Of a stretch of 64,000 nt of DNA, positions 11,866-20,555 are shown in pieces. Under the pieces are notes generated by a model. The model saw only the letters and a list, made by a program, of their open reading frames with translations. It did not search any database and was not told the DNA's origin. The stretch comes from Pseudomonas hygromyciniae. Its GTDB lineage: Bacteria > Pseudomonadota > Gammaproteobacteria > Pseudomonadales > Pseudomonadaceae. The DNA lies in the NCBI RefSeq assembly GCF_016925675.1, contig NZ_CP070506.1:3408501-3472500 (forward strand), given 5' to 3'. A program made the position numbers and the translations under genes. Position 1 is the stretch's first letter, and every line of letters begins with the position of its first letter.

Positions 11866-11970
11866 GCAAGTCCTGCTGTGAGAAAAGGACTTTAATCCTA
11901 CAGTCGAAATACAAATTTCCCACAATTTAAAACTATTACAAGATCTGTAACCCAGCGACACACATTCCCA

Positions 11971-12013
11971 TGTGGGAGCGAGCAAGTCGAATCGTCGCAC
12001 CGCCGCTCCCACA
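11971..12013. repeat. degenerate short REP doublet
   Basis: TGTGGGAGCGAGCAAGTCG and CGCCGCTCCCACA form a short inverted pair with almost no loop. It is a shortened REP relative near the 3' end of the sorC-type regulator gene. Confidence 0.6.
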
Positions 12014-12030
12014 TTTTGCCCCATGGTGTG

Positions 12031-13011
12031 TCAGGTTTTGCGGGTTGCGTCGTCCAGCGCCAGGATGGTGTGGGCATTGGTCACCGTGGTCGCCAGGGTA
12101 TTGATCACCCCCGAGCGCAACGCCCCCAGCGTCGCCGCCGCCTTGGTATTTTCACTGGCGATTGCCACCACATCGGGAATGCGGAACAACTCCTGTACCG
12201 TCAAGCCGATCACTCGCCCTTGAATGGCGTTGACCGCCGGCTGGCCATGGATGTCGATAAAGTCGTAGCCCATCATGTCGCCCACGGTGCCGGACAAGCG
12301 CGCCTGGGCGATTTCCTGGGGCGAGAACCAGCCCATGCGCACCATGTTGCTGTTCTCGCTCATGTCACCAATGCCGATCAGCGCCATGTCGGCCCGCCGT
12401 GCGCGGTCGAGGGTGGAGCGTACGGTGTCGTTGCTGATCAGCACGCTGCGCAGTTCCGGGTTGGCCACCAGCGCTGGGGCGTACAGGCTTTCGCTCTCAC
12501 CACCAAAGCGCAGGGCCAGGCGTCGGCAGATATGGTCAGGGTTCATGTATTCGCCGGCCTTGAGCGAACCGCCGATGGCGCAGACAAACGTGCAGTTGCG
12601 CGTCACCGGCAAAAACACGTTATCGGCTACCGCCCCCACATTGCGACCCATGCCCACGGCGACAATCATGCCGTCGCCCAGGGTCTTGTTCAGGTAGTTG
12701 GCCACCAGGCTGGCCACGGCGGAGCGCTGGGTGTCGGCGTCGCTGTGATCGACCGCGATCAACGCGCGGTCCAACTGGAAGCGCTCCACCAGCGCCTGCT
12801 CCAGTTCATTGTTCATTGCCGGATGCTGCAACACCCGCACTTCGACAATCCCTTCATCACGCGCACGCTTGAGCAGCCGGCTGACTTTGGCCCGGGACAG
12901 GTCAAACCGCTTGGCGATGGCTTCCTGAGTGACGTTCTCAAGGTAATAGAGCATCGCCACTTCGGTCATCAGATCGATATCGCTGGCGGTGCGCAGGGTG
13001 CTGTCACTCAT
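12031..13011 (-). CDS. SorC/DeoR-family sugar-responsive regulator
   Basis: 326-residue SorC-type regulator: an N-terminal HTH (about residues 10-55; YLENVTQEAIAKRFDLSRAK) and a large sugar-phosphate-binding domain (VAVGMGRNVGAVADNVF, ALIGIGDMS). EryD, the erythritol regulator of rhizobia and Brucella, is a SorC-type protein, which fits the tetritol reading of this locus. The ATG at 13011 was preferred to a TTG at 13038. It lies 63 bases after the rpiB-type gene and is probably co-transcribed with it, divergently from the ABC transporter. The repeated motif in the divergent promoter region (13592 and 13730) is its likely target. Confidence 0.85.
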   Translation of the reverse strand: MSDSTLRTASDIDLMTEVAMLYYLENVTQEAIAKRFDLSRAKVSRLLKRARDEGIVEVRVLQHPAMNNELEQALVERFQLDRALIAVDHSDADTQRSAVASLVANYLNKTLGDGMIVAVGMGRNVGAVADNVFLPVTRNCTFVCAIGGSLKAGEYMNPDHICRRLALRFGGESESLYAPALVANPELRSVLISNDTVRSTLDRARRADMALIGIGDMSENSNMVRMGWFSPQEIAQARLSGTVGDMMGYDFIDIHGQPAVNAIQGRVIGLTVQELFRIPDVVAIASENTKAAATLGALRSGVINTLATTVTNAHTILALDDATRKT

Positions 13012-13074
13012 GGGGACGGGCTTCCGTTTCGGCGTCAAAGGCGCATTCTCCCGACTCTTGCCCCGCTACGTCCA

Positions 13075-13536
13075 CTACTGATGCCCATCACGCTCAATGG
13101 CATTGATGCGCTCGACCTTGGCCCCGGACCGCGCCGCCTCGAACTCCGAGGCCAGAAACGCGGTGACGATGCTCTTGGCCAGCTCCGCTCCCACCACCCG
13201 CGCACCGATGGACAGGATCTGCGCATCGTTGCTCTTGCGCGCCCGTTCTGCCGAATAGGTGTCATGGGCCTGGGCTGCGCGAATCCCCAACACCTTATTG
13301 GCCGAGATGGCCATGCCGATGCCCGTGCCACACACCAGCACACCCAGGCGCTGCTGCCCGGCGTTGATGGCCGTGGCCACCGCTAGCGCAATATCCGGGT
13401 AGAGCACCGGCGCCGTGGAGTGGGTGCCAAAGTCGGTCACCGGATACCCCAGCGCCTCGATATGGCGCTTCAACAGCTCCTTGAGCTCAAAACCCGCTTC
13501 GTCACATCCGATAGCCACCGGGAAAGGTGTGTTCAT
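13075..13536 (-). CDS. RpiB/LacA-LacB family sugar-phosphate isomerase
   Basis: 153-residue aldose-ketose isomerase. The family cysteine motif is in VLVCGTGIGMAISANKV, and AIGCDEAGFELKELLK forms the N-terminal strand and helix. RpiB enzymes act on ribose-5-phosphate, allose-6-phosphate or tetrose phosphates. Published work on Mycobacterium smegmatis tetritol utilisation assigns RpiB-type proteins (DerI, EryI) to erythrulose-4-phosphate isomerisation. With a DhaK/DhaL kinase and polyol dehydrogenases in the same locus, that role is the best inference here. First gene of the leftward arm, transcribed toward the SorC regulator. Confidence 0.85.
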   Translation of the reverse strand: MNTPFPVAIGCDEAGFELKELLKRHIEALGYPVTDFGTHSTAPVLYPDIALAVATAINAGQQRLGVLVCGTGIGMAISANKVLGIRAAQAHDTYSAERARKSNDAQILSIGARVVGAELAKSIVTAFLASEFEAARSGAKVERINAIERDGHQ

Positions 13537-13572
13537 GGCATTAGGCTCCGCTGCCGTGGTGAAATTTAAGAC

Positions 13573-13586
13573 TGATCATATGATCA
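13573..13586. promoter_or_regulatory. perfect 14-bp palindrome in divergent promoter region
   Basis: TGATCATATGATCA is a perfect palindrome 37 bases upstream of the rpiB-type start. It shares the TGATCA element with the two longer motif copies at 13592 and 13730. A GTGAAATTTA direct repeat (13559 and 13591, 32 bases apart, about three helical turns) flanks it. Confidence 0.5.
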
Positions 13587-13591
13587 CTCAG

Positions 13592-13608
13592 TGAAATTTA
13601 GATCAGTC
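13592..13608 (+). promoter_or_regulatory. candidate SorC operator, copy 1
   Basis: TGAAATTTAGATCAGTC. Its reverse complement matches the copy at 13730-13746 at 15 of 17 positions, giving an inverted pair 138 bases apart in the rpiB/ABC divergent region. Assigning it to the SorC regulator is inference from position. Confidence 0.5.
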
Positions 13609-13729
13609 ATTTCTCGGATATTCACTGGCAACTGTCAAGCACGATTTAACTGACCTCCCAGTCAAACCCCTCTAAAACGCCAATAATTAAGAAAGAGCAG
13701 GCAATTACAAGTTTTCAATGAAAGAGATT

Positions 13730-13746
13730 GACTGATCAGAATTTCA
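13730..13746 (-). promoter_or_regulatory. candidate SorC operator, copy 2, over probable -35 box
   Basis: GACTGATCAGAATTTCA is the inverted partner of the 13592 copy. It overlaps TTGACT (13728-13733), a plausible -35 box; a weak -10 (GATACA, 13750-13755) follows at 16 bases, upstream of the ABC transporter genes. Binding here would be expected to block transcription. Confidence 0.5.
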
Positions 13747-13818
13747 TTTGATACACATATGCTCACGCAGCAACACGACTGTGTACCTAATAAGAATTCA
13801 CAGCACGAGGACACGCCG

Positions 13819-15306
13819 ATGGCTACGCCATTACTGCTCCAGGCTGAACACGTCGCCAAGGCTTACGCCGGCATCCCTGCCCTGCGTGACGGCCGTCTCT
13901 CGCTGCGGGCCGGCAGTGTGCATGCCCTGTGCGGCGGCAACGGCGCCGGCAAATCCACGTTCCTCAGTATTTTGATGGGCATCACCCAGCGTGACGCCGG
14001 CAGCATCCTGCTCAATGGCGCCCCTGTGCATTTCCATCGCCCCAGTGAAGCGCTGGCGGCGGGTGTCGCGATGATCACCCAGGAGCTGGAACCGATCCCC
14101 TACATGACCGTCGCCGAAAACATCTGGCTGGGCCGCGAACCACGGCGCGCCGGCTGCATTGTCGACAGCAAGGCCCTGAACCGACGCACCCGCGAACTGC
14201 TGGAAAGCCTGGAGTTCGACGTCGAGGCTACCGCGCCCATGCATCGCTTGAGCGTGGCGCAGATCCAGTTGGTAGAGATCGCCAAGGCGTTCAGCCATGA
14301 CTGCCAGGTGATGATCATGGACGAGCCCACCTCCGCCATTGGCGAGCGCGAAGCCGAAACCCTGTTCAAGGCCATACGCCGCCTCACCGCGCGGGGCGCG
14401 GGGATCGTGTATGTGTCCCATCGCCTCAGCGAACTGGCGCAGATTGCCGACGACTACAGCATCTTCCGCGATGGCGCCTTCGTCGAAAGCGGGCGCATGG
14501 CCGATATCGACCGCGCCCATCTGGTGCGCGGCATTGTCGGCCAGGAATTGACGCGCATCGACCACAAGGTCGGCCGCGAAAGCGCCGCCGAGTGCTGCCT
14601 GGACGTCCAGGGCCTGAGCCGCAGCGGCGAGTTCCAGGACATCAGCCTGCAATTGCGCCAGGGCGAAATCCTCGGCATCTATGGCCTGATGGGCTCGGGG
14701 CGCAGCGAGTTCCTCAATTGCATTTACGGCCTGACCACCCCGGATGCCGGCAGCGTAACCCTGCAAGGCAAACCCATGCCCATCGGCCTGCCCAAGGCGA
14801 CCATCCGCGCCGGCATGTCCCTGGTCACCGAAGACCGCAAGGAAAGCGGTCTGGTGCTCAGTTCCAGCATCCTCTCGAACATCGCGTTATCGGCATACAA
14901 GCAGCTGTCGAGCTGGTCGCTGATCAATGCGCGCAAGGAACACCAATTGGCCGAGGACATGGTCAAGCGCCTGCAGATCAAGACCACCTCCCTGGACCTG
15001 CCAGTGGCGTCCATGAGCGGCGGCAATCAACAGAAGGTGGTGCTTGCCAAATGCCTGTCGACCCAACCGGTGTGCCTACTGTGCGATGAGCCGACCCGGG
15101 GCATCGATGAAGGCGCCAAGCAGGAGATCTATCACTTGCTGGACCAGTTCGTGCGCGCCGGTGGCGCGGCCATCGTGGTGTCGTCGGAGGCCCCGGAGCT
15201 GCTGCACCTGAGTGACCGTATCGCCGTCTTCAAGGGTGGCCGGCTGGTGACGATCAGCAGCGACACCGCCCTTTCCCAGGAAGCCTTGTTGAGTCTTGCC
15301 TCATGA
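13819..15306 (+). CDS. sugar ABC transporter ATP-binding protein (CUT2 family)
   Basis: 495-residue double ATPase of the RbsA/XylG type that powers uptake of a sugar or polyol. The first half has an intact Walker A (CGGNGAGKST, about residues 38-47) and Walker B (VMIMDEPTSA). The second half has a degenerate Walker A (GLMGSGRSE) and an intact signature (SMSGGNQQKVVLAK), the usual asymmetry of CUT2 ATPases. The ATG at 13819 has GAGG upstream; the longer frame from 13759 lies in the promoter region. Its stop overlaps the permease start (ATGA), so the two are translationally coupled. Confidence 0.92.
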   Translation: MATPLLLQAEHVAKAYAGIPALRDGRLSLRAGSVHALCGGNGAGKSTFLSILMGITQRDAGSILLNGAPVHFHRPSEALAAGVAMITQELEPIPYMTVAENIWLGREPRRAGCIVDSKALNRRTRELLESLEFDVEATAPMHRLSVAQIQLVEIAKAFSHDCQVMIMDEPTSAIGEREAETLFKAIRRLTARGAGIVYVSHRLSELAQIADDYSIFRDGAFVESGRMADIDRAHLVRGIVGQELTRIDHKVGRESAAECCLDVQGLSRSGEFQDISLQLRQGEILGIYGLMGSGRSEFLNCIYGLTTPDAGSVTLQGKPMPIGLPKATIRAGMSLVTEDRKESGLVLSSSILSNIALSAYKQLSSWSLINARKEHQLAEDMVKRLQIKTTSLDLPVASMSGGNQQKVVLAKCLSTQPVCLLCDEPTRGIDEGAKQEIYHLLDQFVRAGGAAIVVSSEAPELLHLSDRIAVFKGGRLVTISSDTALSQEALLSLAS

Positions 15307-16280
15307 ATGCCAAAACCATTACCGCCCCGCTCACCACCCCCGCGCGCAGCCGCCTGCGGCTTTCCCTCGACCGCTTTGGCCTGCCGCTGGTGTTTATCCT
15401 GCTGTGCGTGGTCATGGCGTTCTCCAGCGAATACTTCATGACCTGGCGCAACTGGATGGACATCCTGCGCCAGACCTCGATCAACGGCATCCTTGCGGTG
15501 GGCATGACCTATGTGATCCTGACCAAGGGCATCGACCTCTCGGTGGGCTCGATCCTCGCCTTCGCCGGCCTGTGCAGCGCACTGGTCGCGACCCAGGGCT
15601 ACGGCCTGCTCGCCGCCGTCAGCGCCGGGATGTTCGCCGGGGCGATGCTGGGGGTGGTCAACGGCTTTATGGTGGCCAACCTGTCGATCCCGCCCTTTGT
15701 CGCCACCCTGGGCATGCTCAGCATTGCCCGAGGCATGACCTTCATCCTCAACGACGGCAGCCCGGTCACCGACCTGCCGGACGCCTACCTGGCCCTGGGC
15801 ATCGGCAAGCTGGGGCCGATTGGCGTGCCGATCATCATCTTTGCGGTGGTCGCGCTGATTTTCTGGATGGTGCTGCGCTACACCACTTACGGGCGCTACG
15901 TGTACGCGGTGGGCGGCAATGAAAAAAGCGCGCGCACCTCAGGGATCGGCGTGCGCAAGGTGACGTTCTCGGTGTACGTCGTCTCAGGGCTGCTCGCCGG
16001 CCTGGCAGGCGTGGTGCTGTCTGCGCGCACCACCTCCGCCCTGCCCCAGGCCGGCATGTCTTATGAGCTGGATGCGATTGCCGCGGTGGTGATCGGCGGC
16101 ACCAGCCTGTCGGGCGGCGTCGGCACCATCGTCGGCACGCTGTTCGGCGCCCTGCTGATCGGGGTGATCAACAACGGCCTGAACCTGCTCGGCGTGTCCT
16201 CCTATTACCAGCAGGTCGCCAAGGGCCTGATCATCGTGCTCGCGGTGTTGATTGACGTGTGGCGCAAGAAAAAACGCTAG
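15303..16280 (+). CDS. sugar ABC transporter permease (CUT2 family)
   Basis: 325-residue inner-membrane permease of the RbsC type with 8-10 hydrophobic helices. The cytoplasmic coupling motif is in GGNEKSARTSGI, and the sequence GIDLSVGSILAFAG is characteristic of the family. It overlaps the ATPase gene by four bases and is followed after 54 bases by the binding-protein gene. It pairs with the duplicated ATPase and is predicted to work as a homodimer. The substrate is inferred from the locus to be a tetritol or a related polyol. Confidence 0.92.
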   Translation: MNAKTITAPLTTPARSRLRLSLDRFGLPLVFILLCVVMAFSSEYFMTWRNWMDILRQTSINGILAVGMTYVILTKGIDLSVGSILAFAGLCSALVATQGYGLLAAVSAGMFAGAMLGVVNGFMVANLSIPPFVATLGMLSIARGMTFILNDGSPVTDLPDAYLALGIGKLGPIGVPIIIFAVVALIFWMVLRYTTYGRYVYAVGGNEKSARTSGIGVRKVTFSVYVVSGLLAGLAGVVLSARTTSALPQAGMSYELDAIAAVVIGGTSLSGGVGTIVGTLFGALLIGVINNGLNLLGVSSYYQQVAKGLIIVLAVLIDVWRKKKR

Positions 16281-16334
16281 TCGCTTTTCCTCTGAACGAA
16301 CTGAACGACCACAACAATAAACGGAGTTCTCATC

Positions 16335-17342
16335 ATGAAAGTCGCTACATCATTTGCCGCCGTTGCGGCCCTCAGCCTGCTCGCCAGCAGCATCACCCTG
16401 GCCGCCGATGGCAAGACCTACAAAGTCGGCGCTGCCGTGTACGGCCTCAAGGGCCAGTTCATGCAGAACTGGGTACGCGAGCTCAAAGAACACCCGGCGG
16501 TCAAGGACGGCACCGTGCAGTTGACCGTCTTCGACGGCAACTATGACGCGCTGACCCAGAACAACCAGATCGAAAACATGGTGACCCAGCGCTACGACGC
16601 GATCCTCTTCGTGCCCATCGACACCAAGGCCGGCGTTGGCACCGTGAAGCAGGCGATGTCCAATGATGTGGTGGTGATTGCCTCCAACACCAAGGTCGCC
16701 GATGCCAGCGTGCCGTACGTGGGCAACGATGATGTCGAGGGCGGGCGCCTGCAGGCCCAGGCCATGGTCGACAAACTCCAGGGCAAGGGCAATGTGGTGA
16801 TCATCCAGGGCCCGATTGGCCAGTCGGCGCAGATCGACCGGGAAAAAGGCGAGCTGGAAGTGCTGGGCAAACACCCCGGGATCAAGATCATCGAGAAAAA
16901 GACCGCCAACTGGGACCGCGCCCAGGCCCTGACCCTGACTGAAGATTGGCTGAACGCCCACCCCAAAGGCATCAACGGGGTGATCGCGCAAAACGACGAC
17001 ATGGCCCTCGGCGCCGTGCAAGCCCTCAAGTCCCATGGACTGACGTCCAAGGACGTGCCCGTCACCTCCATCGACGGCATGCCCGATGCGATCCAGGCAG
17101 CCAAAAGAGATGAAGTCACCACCTTCCTGCAAGACGCCCAGGCTCAATCCCAGGGCGCACTGGATGTGGCCCTGCGGCAACTGGCGGGCGAAGACTACAA
17201 ACCCAAGTCAGTGATTTGGGAGCGCTATGCCAAGGACGTGAAATGGGCCGACGGCACCGCGAAGAACTACATCCTGCCGTGGGTGCCGGTGACCAATGCG
17301 AATGCGGATGCGCTGTACCAGCAGGTGAGCGGTACTAAATAG
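16335..17342 (+). CDS. periplasmic sugar-binding protein of the ABC transporter
   Basis: 335-residue periplasmic-binding protein of the ribose type (Peripla_BP_4). A signal peptide covers about residues 1-24 (hydrophobic stretch, cleavage near TLAADGK). Mature regions include FVPIDTKAGVGTVKQ, GNDDVEGGRLQAQAM and VIAQNDDMALGAVQAL, which form the sugar-binding cleft in this family. Third gene of the uptake operon. A REP doublet follows the stop and may protect or attenuate the upstream transcript, as REPs often do after highly expressed binding-protein genes. Confidence 0.92.
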   Translation: MKVATSFAAVAALSLLASSITLAADGKTYKVGAAVYGLKGQFMQNWVRELKEHPAVKDGTVQLTVFDGNYDALTQNNQIENMVTQRYDAILFVPIDTKAGVGTVKQAMSNDVVVIASNTKVADASVPYVGNDDVEGGRLQAQAMVDKLQGKGNVVIIQGPIGQSAQIDREKGELEVLGKHPGIKIIEKKTANWDRAQALTLTEDWLNAHPKGINGVIAQNDDMALGAVQALKSHGLTSKDVPVTSIDGMPDAIQAAKRDEVTTFLQDAQAQSQGALDVALRQLAGEDYKPKSVIWERYAKDVKWADGTAKNYILPWVPVTNANADALYQQVSGTK

Positions 17343-17370
17343 CGGTTCCGACCCGTAAATACTATCCAAA

Positions 17371-17461
17371 TGTGGGAGCGGGCTTGCTCGCGAAGGCGGT
17401 GTGTCAGAAGACACATCAGTTGGCTGACCCACCGCCTTCGCGAGCAAGCCCTGCTCCCACA
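17371..17461. repeat. REP doublet, near-identical to the one at 19417
   Basis: Inverted REP pair whose loop (GTGTCAGAAGACACATCAG and onward) is shared almost base for base with 19417-19506; only two differences were counted by eye. The two copies bracket the SDR and zinc dehydrogenase genes. Confidence 0.9.
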
Positions 17462-17499
17462 TTTGAATCTCCAGCGACTGAGAAAATGGAGTTAAACCA

Positions 17500-18255
17500 A
17501 TGTCTGGATTCTGGAACCAAGCCTTCGACCTCAGCGGCCGTTGCGCCGTGATCACCGGCGGGGCCGCGGGGATTGGTCTGGCGTGCGCCAGCCTGCTGGT
17601 GGAGCGTGGTGCCCGCGTGGCCTTGCTTGACCGCGATCCGGCCGTGGTTGAAGTGGCCGCCAGCCTGGGCAACGGGCATATCGGCCTTGCCGTCGACCTG
17701 CGCCAACTCGACCAGGTGCAGAGCAGCATCGACTACGTGTTCGCGCACTTCAAACGCCTGGACTATCTGGTCAACAGCGCCGGCGTGGTGATGCTGGACA
17801 AGGCCATCGACGTCAGCGAAAACGCCTGGGACACCACCCTGGATATCAACCTCAAGGCCAGCTTCTTCGTGGCCCAGGCCTGCGCCCGACACATGCTCGC
17901 CCAGGGCAGCGGGCGCATAGTCAACCTGGCGTCCCAGGCCGCGGTGATCGGCCTGGACCGACACGTGGCGTATTGCGCGAGCAAGGCTGCGATTGTCGGC
18001 ATGACCAAGGTCCTGGCCATGGAATGGGCACCGCACATCACTGTAAATGCCATCTCCCCCACCATCGTCGAGACCGCCCTGGGCAAGAAAGCCTGGGCGG
18101 GCGAAGTGGGCGAACGGGCCAAATTGCAGATCCCGGCAGGCCGTTTTGCCCAGCCCGATGAAATCGCCGGGCTGGCGTTGTACCTGCTCAGCGATGCCGC
18201 CCAGATGATCACCGGCGCCAATATGGTGATCGACGGCGGCTACAGCATTCAGTAA
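17500..18255 (+). CDS. SDR polyol dehydrogenase, D-threitol dehydrogenase-like
   Basis: 251-residue classical short-chain dehydrogenase. NAD-binding TGGAAGIG is at the N terminus, NSAG in the middle, the catalytic YCASK follows, and the C terminus is ANMVIDGGYSIQ. It sits in a sugar-uptake locus beside a second (zinc) polyol dehydrogenase and a DhaK/DhaL kinase. The M. smegmatis tetritol pathway uses an SDR (DthD) to oxidise D-threitol to D-erythrulose, so that is the best guess. Other polyols such as arabitol or xylitol remain possible. REP doublets lie on both sides of this gene and its neighbour. Confidence 0.75.
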   Translation: MSGFWNQAFDLSGRCAVITGGAAGIGLACASLLVERGARVALLDRDPAVVEVAASLGNGHIGLAVDLRQLDQVQSSIDYVFAHFKRLDYLVNSAGVVMLDKAIDVSENAWDTTLDINLKASFFVAQACARHMLAQGSGRIVNLASQAAVIGLDRHVAYCASKAAIVGMTKVLAMEWAPHITVNAISPTIVETALGKKAWAGEVGERAKLQIPAGRFAQPDEIAGLALYLLSDAAQMITGANMVIDGGYSIQ

Positions 18256-18281
18256 CCCATCTATTCGTCGTGAGGTTTGTC

Positions 18282-19397
18282 ATGTCCACCGCTACCGAAC
18301 GTACCGCCGAACAACTCCACCCGGTGATCCCCAAGACCATGCAGGCCGTGGTCTGCCATGGTCCGGAAGACTATCGCCTGGAAACCGTCGACGTGCCCAC
18401 ACCCGGCCCCGACGAGATTCTGACCAAGGTCGAGCTGTGTGGCATCTGCATGGGCGATATCAAGACCTATCGCGGCGCACCATCGTTCTGGGGCGACGCC
18501 GAGCAGCCGCGCTACGTCAAGCCGCCGATGATTCCCGGGCATGAGTTTGTCTGTCGCGTAGTCGCCCTGGGCCCGGGTGCCGAAAAGCGTGGAGTGAAAG
18601 TCGGCGACCGGGTGATTTCCGAGCAGATCGTGCCGTGCTGGGGCTGCCGCTTCTGCAACCACGGCCAGTACTGGATGTGCCAGAAACACGACCTCTACGG
18701 GTTCCAGAACAACGTCCAGGGCGCCATGGCCCAGTACATGATTTTCACCAAGGAAGGCATCATCCACCAGGTGCCGGACTCCATCGCACCGGACGAGGCG
18801 ATCCTGATCGAACCCCTCGCCTGCTCGCTGCACGCGGCGGAACGGGCCAATGTGGATTTCGACGATGTGGTGGTCGTGGCCGGCGCCGGCACCCTGGGCC
18901 TGGGGATCATCGGCGCGGTGCGCATGCGCAACCCCAAACGCCTGATCGTGCTCGACATGAAACCCGAACGCGCCGAACTGGCCCTGCGCATGGGCGCCGA
19001 TGAGGTCTGGAACCCGGCCGAGGTCGATGTACTGGCGAAAATCCGCGAAATCACCGACGGTTATGGCTGCGACATTTACATCGAAGCCACCGGGCACCAC
19101 AAGGCGGTGAACCAGGGCCTGGCGATGCTGCGCAAGCTGGGGCGCTTTGTCGAATTCAGCGTATTCAACGACGAGGCCACGGTAGATTGGTCGATCATTG
19201 GCGACCGCAAGGAACTGGACGTGCTCGGTTCACACCTGGGGCCCTACATGTACCCACGGGCCATCGACTTTATCGGCAAGCGCAAGATCGACATGCGCGA
19301 CGTAGTGACCCACAAGTTTGCGTTGGCGGATTTCAAGGAAGCGTTTGCGGTGATGGAGCGCGGGGACAAGTCCTTGAAGGTTGTACTCGAACCCTGA
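18282..19397 (+). CDS. zinc-dependent alcohol dehydrogenase, erythritol/L-threitol dehydrogenase-like
   Basis: 371-residue medium-chain dehydrogenase. Catalytic zinc ligands are in ELCGICMGD and IPGHEF. The structural zinc lobe shows four cysteines in CWGCRFCNHGQYWMC. The Rossmann motif is VAGAGTLGLG. The long N-terminal lead and overall pattern resemble EltD, which oxidises erythritol and L-threitol to erythrulose. The ATG at 18282 has GTGAGG upstream. It follows the SDR gene by 26 bases and is probably co-transcribed with it. Specificity for a four-carbon polyol is inferred from family and context. Confidence 0.8.
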   Translation: MSTATERTAEQLHPVIPKTMQAVVCHGPEDYRLETVDVPTPGPDEILTKVELCGICMGDIKTYRGAPSFWGDAEQPRYVKPPMIPGHEFVCRVVALGPGAEKRGVKVGDRVISEQIVPCWGCRFCNHGQYWMCQKHDLYGFQNNVQGAMAQYMIFTKEGIIHQVPDSIAPDEAILIEPLACSLHAAERANVDFDDVVVVAGAGTLGLGIIGAVRMRNPKRLIVLDMKPERAELALRMGADEVWNPAEVDVLAKIREITDGYGCDIYIEATGHHKAVNQGLAMLRKLGRFVEFSVFNDEATVDWSIIGDRKELDVLGSHLGPYMYPRAIDFIGKRKIDMRDVVTHKFALADFKEAFAVMERGDKSLKVVLEP

Positions 19398-19416
19398 CCC
19401 CAACACACATCCCAAA

Positions 19417-19506
19417 TGTGGGAGCGGGCTTGCTCGCGAAGGCGGTGTGTCAGAAGACACATCAGTTGGCTGACCCACCGCTTTCGCGAGCAAGCCCGCT
19501 CCCACA
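19417..19506. repeat. REP doublet, near-identical to the one at 17371
   Basis: Inverted REP pair between the zinc dehydrogenase and dhaK-type genes. It shares its loop sequence with the copy at 17371, unlike the more divergent doublets elsewhere in the window. Confidence 0.9.
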
Positions 19507-19550
19507 TTTAACCGACTGCGCCCAAGACAACAAGAACAGGAACCCGCGTT

Positions 19551-20552
19551 ATGAATCGAGTCATCAACGATCCGGACCAAGTGGTCGAGGACATGCTGCG
19601 CGGCATTCTGGTCGCCCATCCCGAACTGCGCCAAAGCGACACCAACCCCCGCGTGATCAGCAAGGCCAAGCCCTCGGGCCCAGGCCGCGTGGGCATCGTC
19701 ACCGGCGGTGGCTCCGGCCATGAGCCGGCGTTTCTGGGTTATGTGGGCCCCGGCCTGGTGGACGCCGTGGCCGTCGGCGAAATCTTCTCTTCGCCCACCG
19801 CCAAAAGCTTTTTCGATGCCTTCCGCGCCGCCGATCACGGCGCGGGCGTGGCCTGCCTGTACGGCAACTATGCCGGCGACAACATGAACGTGAAGCTGGC
19901 GATGAAAATGGCCGCCAGCAAGGATATGCAGATACGCACCGTGGTGGCCAACGATGACGTGGCGTCGGCGCCCAAGGCCGATATCGCCAAGCGGCGCGGG
20001 GTGGCCGGGGAAATCTTCATGTGGAAAATCGGCGGTGCCGCCGCCGCCCAACACTATGACCTGGATGGGGTGATTCGCGTCGCGCAGAAGGCCGTCGATC
20101 ACTGTCGCTCCATCGGTATCGGCCTGACGCCCTGCACCATCGCGGCGGTGGGCAAGCCGAACTTCCAGATCCCGGACGGCCAGATGGAGCTGGGTATCGG
20201 CCACCACGGCGAACCCGGCATCGAAGTGATTCCGATCGAGTCCGCCGCCGCCATGGCCGCGCGCATGCTGGCACCGATCCTCGCCGACCGGGATTTCAGC
20301 CAGGATGACAGCGTGGTGGTGCTGGTCTCGGGGCTGGGCGCGACGCCGGTGATGGAGCTGTACATTTTCTACGCCGAAGTCGAAAGCCAGCTCAAGGCCA
20401 AGGGCCTGAAGATCCATCGCTGCTACGTCGGCAACTACTTCACCTCCCTGGAAATGATGGGCGTGACCCTGACCCTGCTGGGCCTGGATGCCGAGCTGAA
20501 AACCCTGATCGACCAACCTTGCCGCTCCATCGGCATGACCCAGGCGGAATAA
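19551..20552 (+). CDS. DhaK-type dihydroxyacetone/erythrulose kinase, substrate-binding subunit
   Basis: 333-residue DhaK domain. It binds a short ketose covalently through a histidine, expected at about residue 219 in IGHHGEPG (His218 in E. coli DhaK). GGGSGHEPAFLG and GNYAGDNMN are further family motifs. The DhaL partner follows after three bases and no DhaM-type PTS subunit is nearby, so the pair is likely ATP-dependent. In tetritol pathways such kinases (DerK, LerK) phosphorylate erythrulose. With the dehydrogenases and RpiB here, erythrulose is favoured over dihydroxyacetone. Confidence 0.82.
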   Translation: MNRVINDPDQVVEDMLRGILVAHPELRQSDTNPRVISKAKPSGPGRVGIVTGGGSGHEPAFLGYVGPGLVDAVAVGEIFSSPTAKSFFDAFRAADHGAGVACLYGNYAGDNMNVKLAMKMAASKDMQIRTVVANDDVASAPKADIAKRRGVAGEIFMWKIGGAAAAQHYDLDGVIRVAQKAVDHCRSIGIGLTPCTIAAVGKPNFQIPDGQMELGIGHHGEPGIEVIPIESAAAMAARMLAPILADRDFSQDDSVVVLVSGLGATPVMELYIFYAEVESQLKAKGLKIHRCYVGNYFTSLEMMGVTLTLLGLDAELKTLIDQPCRSIGMTQAE

Positions 20553-20555
20553 ACC

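Noticed and set aside
11700..11960. Manganese (yybP-ykoY) riboswitch before the TerC-CBS gene
   Set aside because: The conserved core of that riboswitch could not be found by eye; only a small ORF and weak hairpins are seen.
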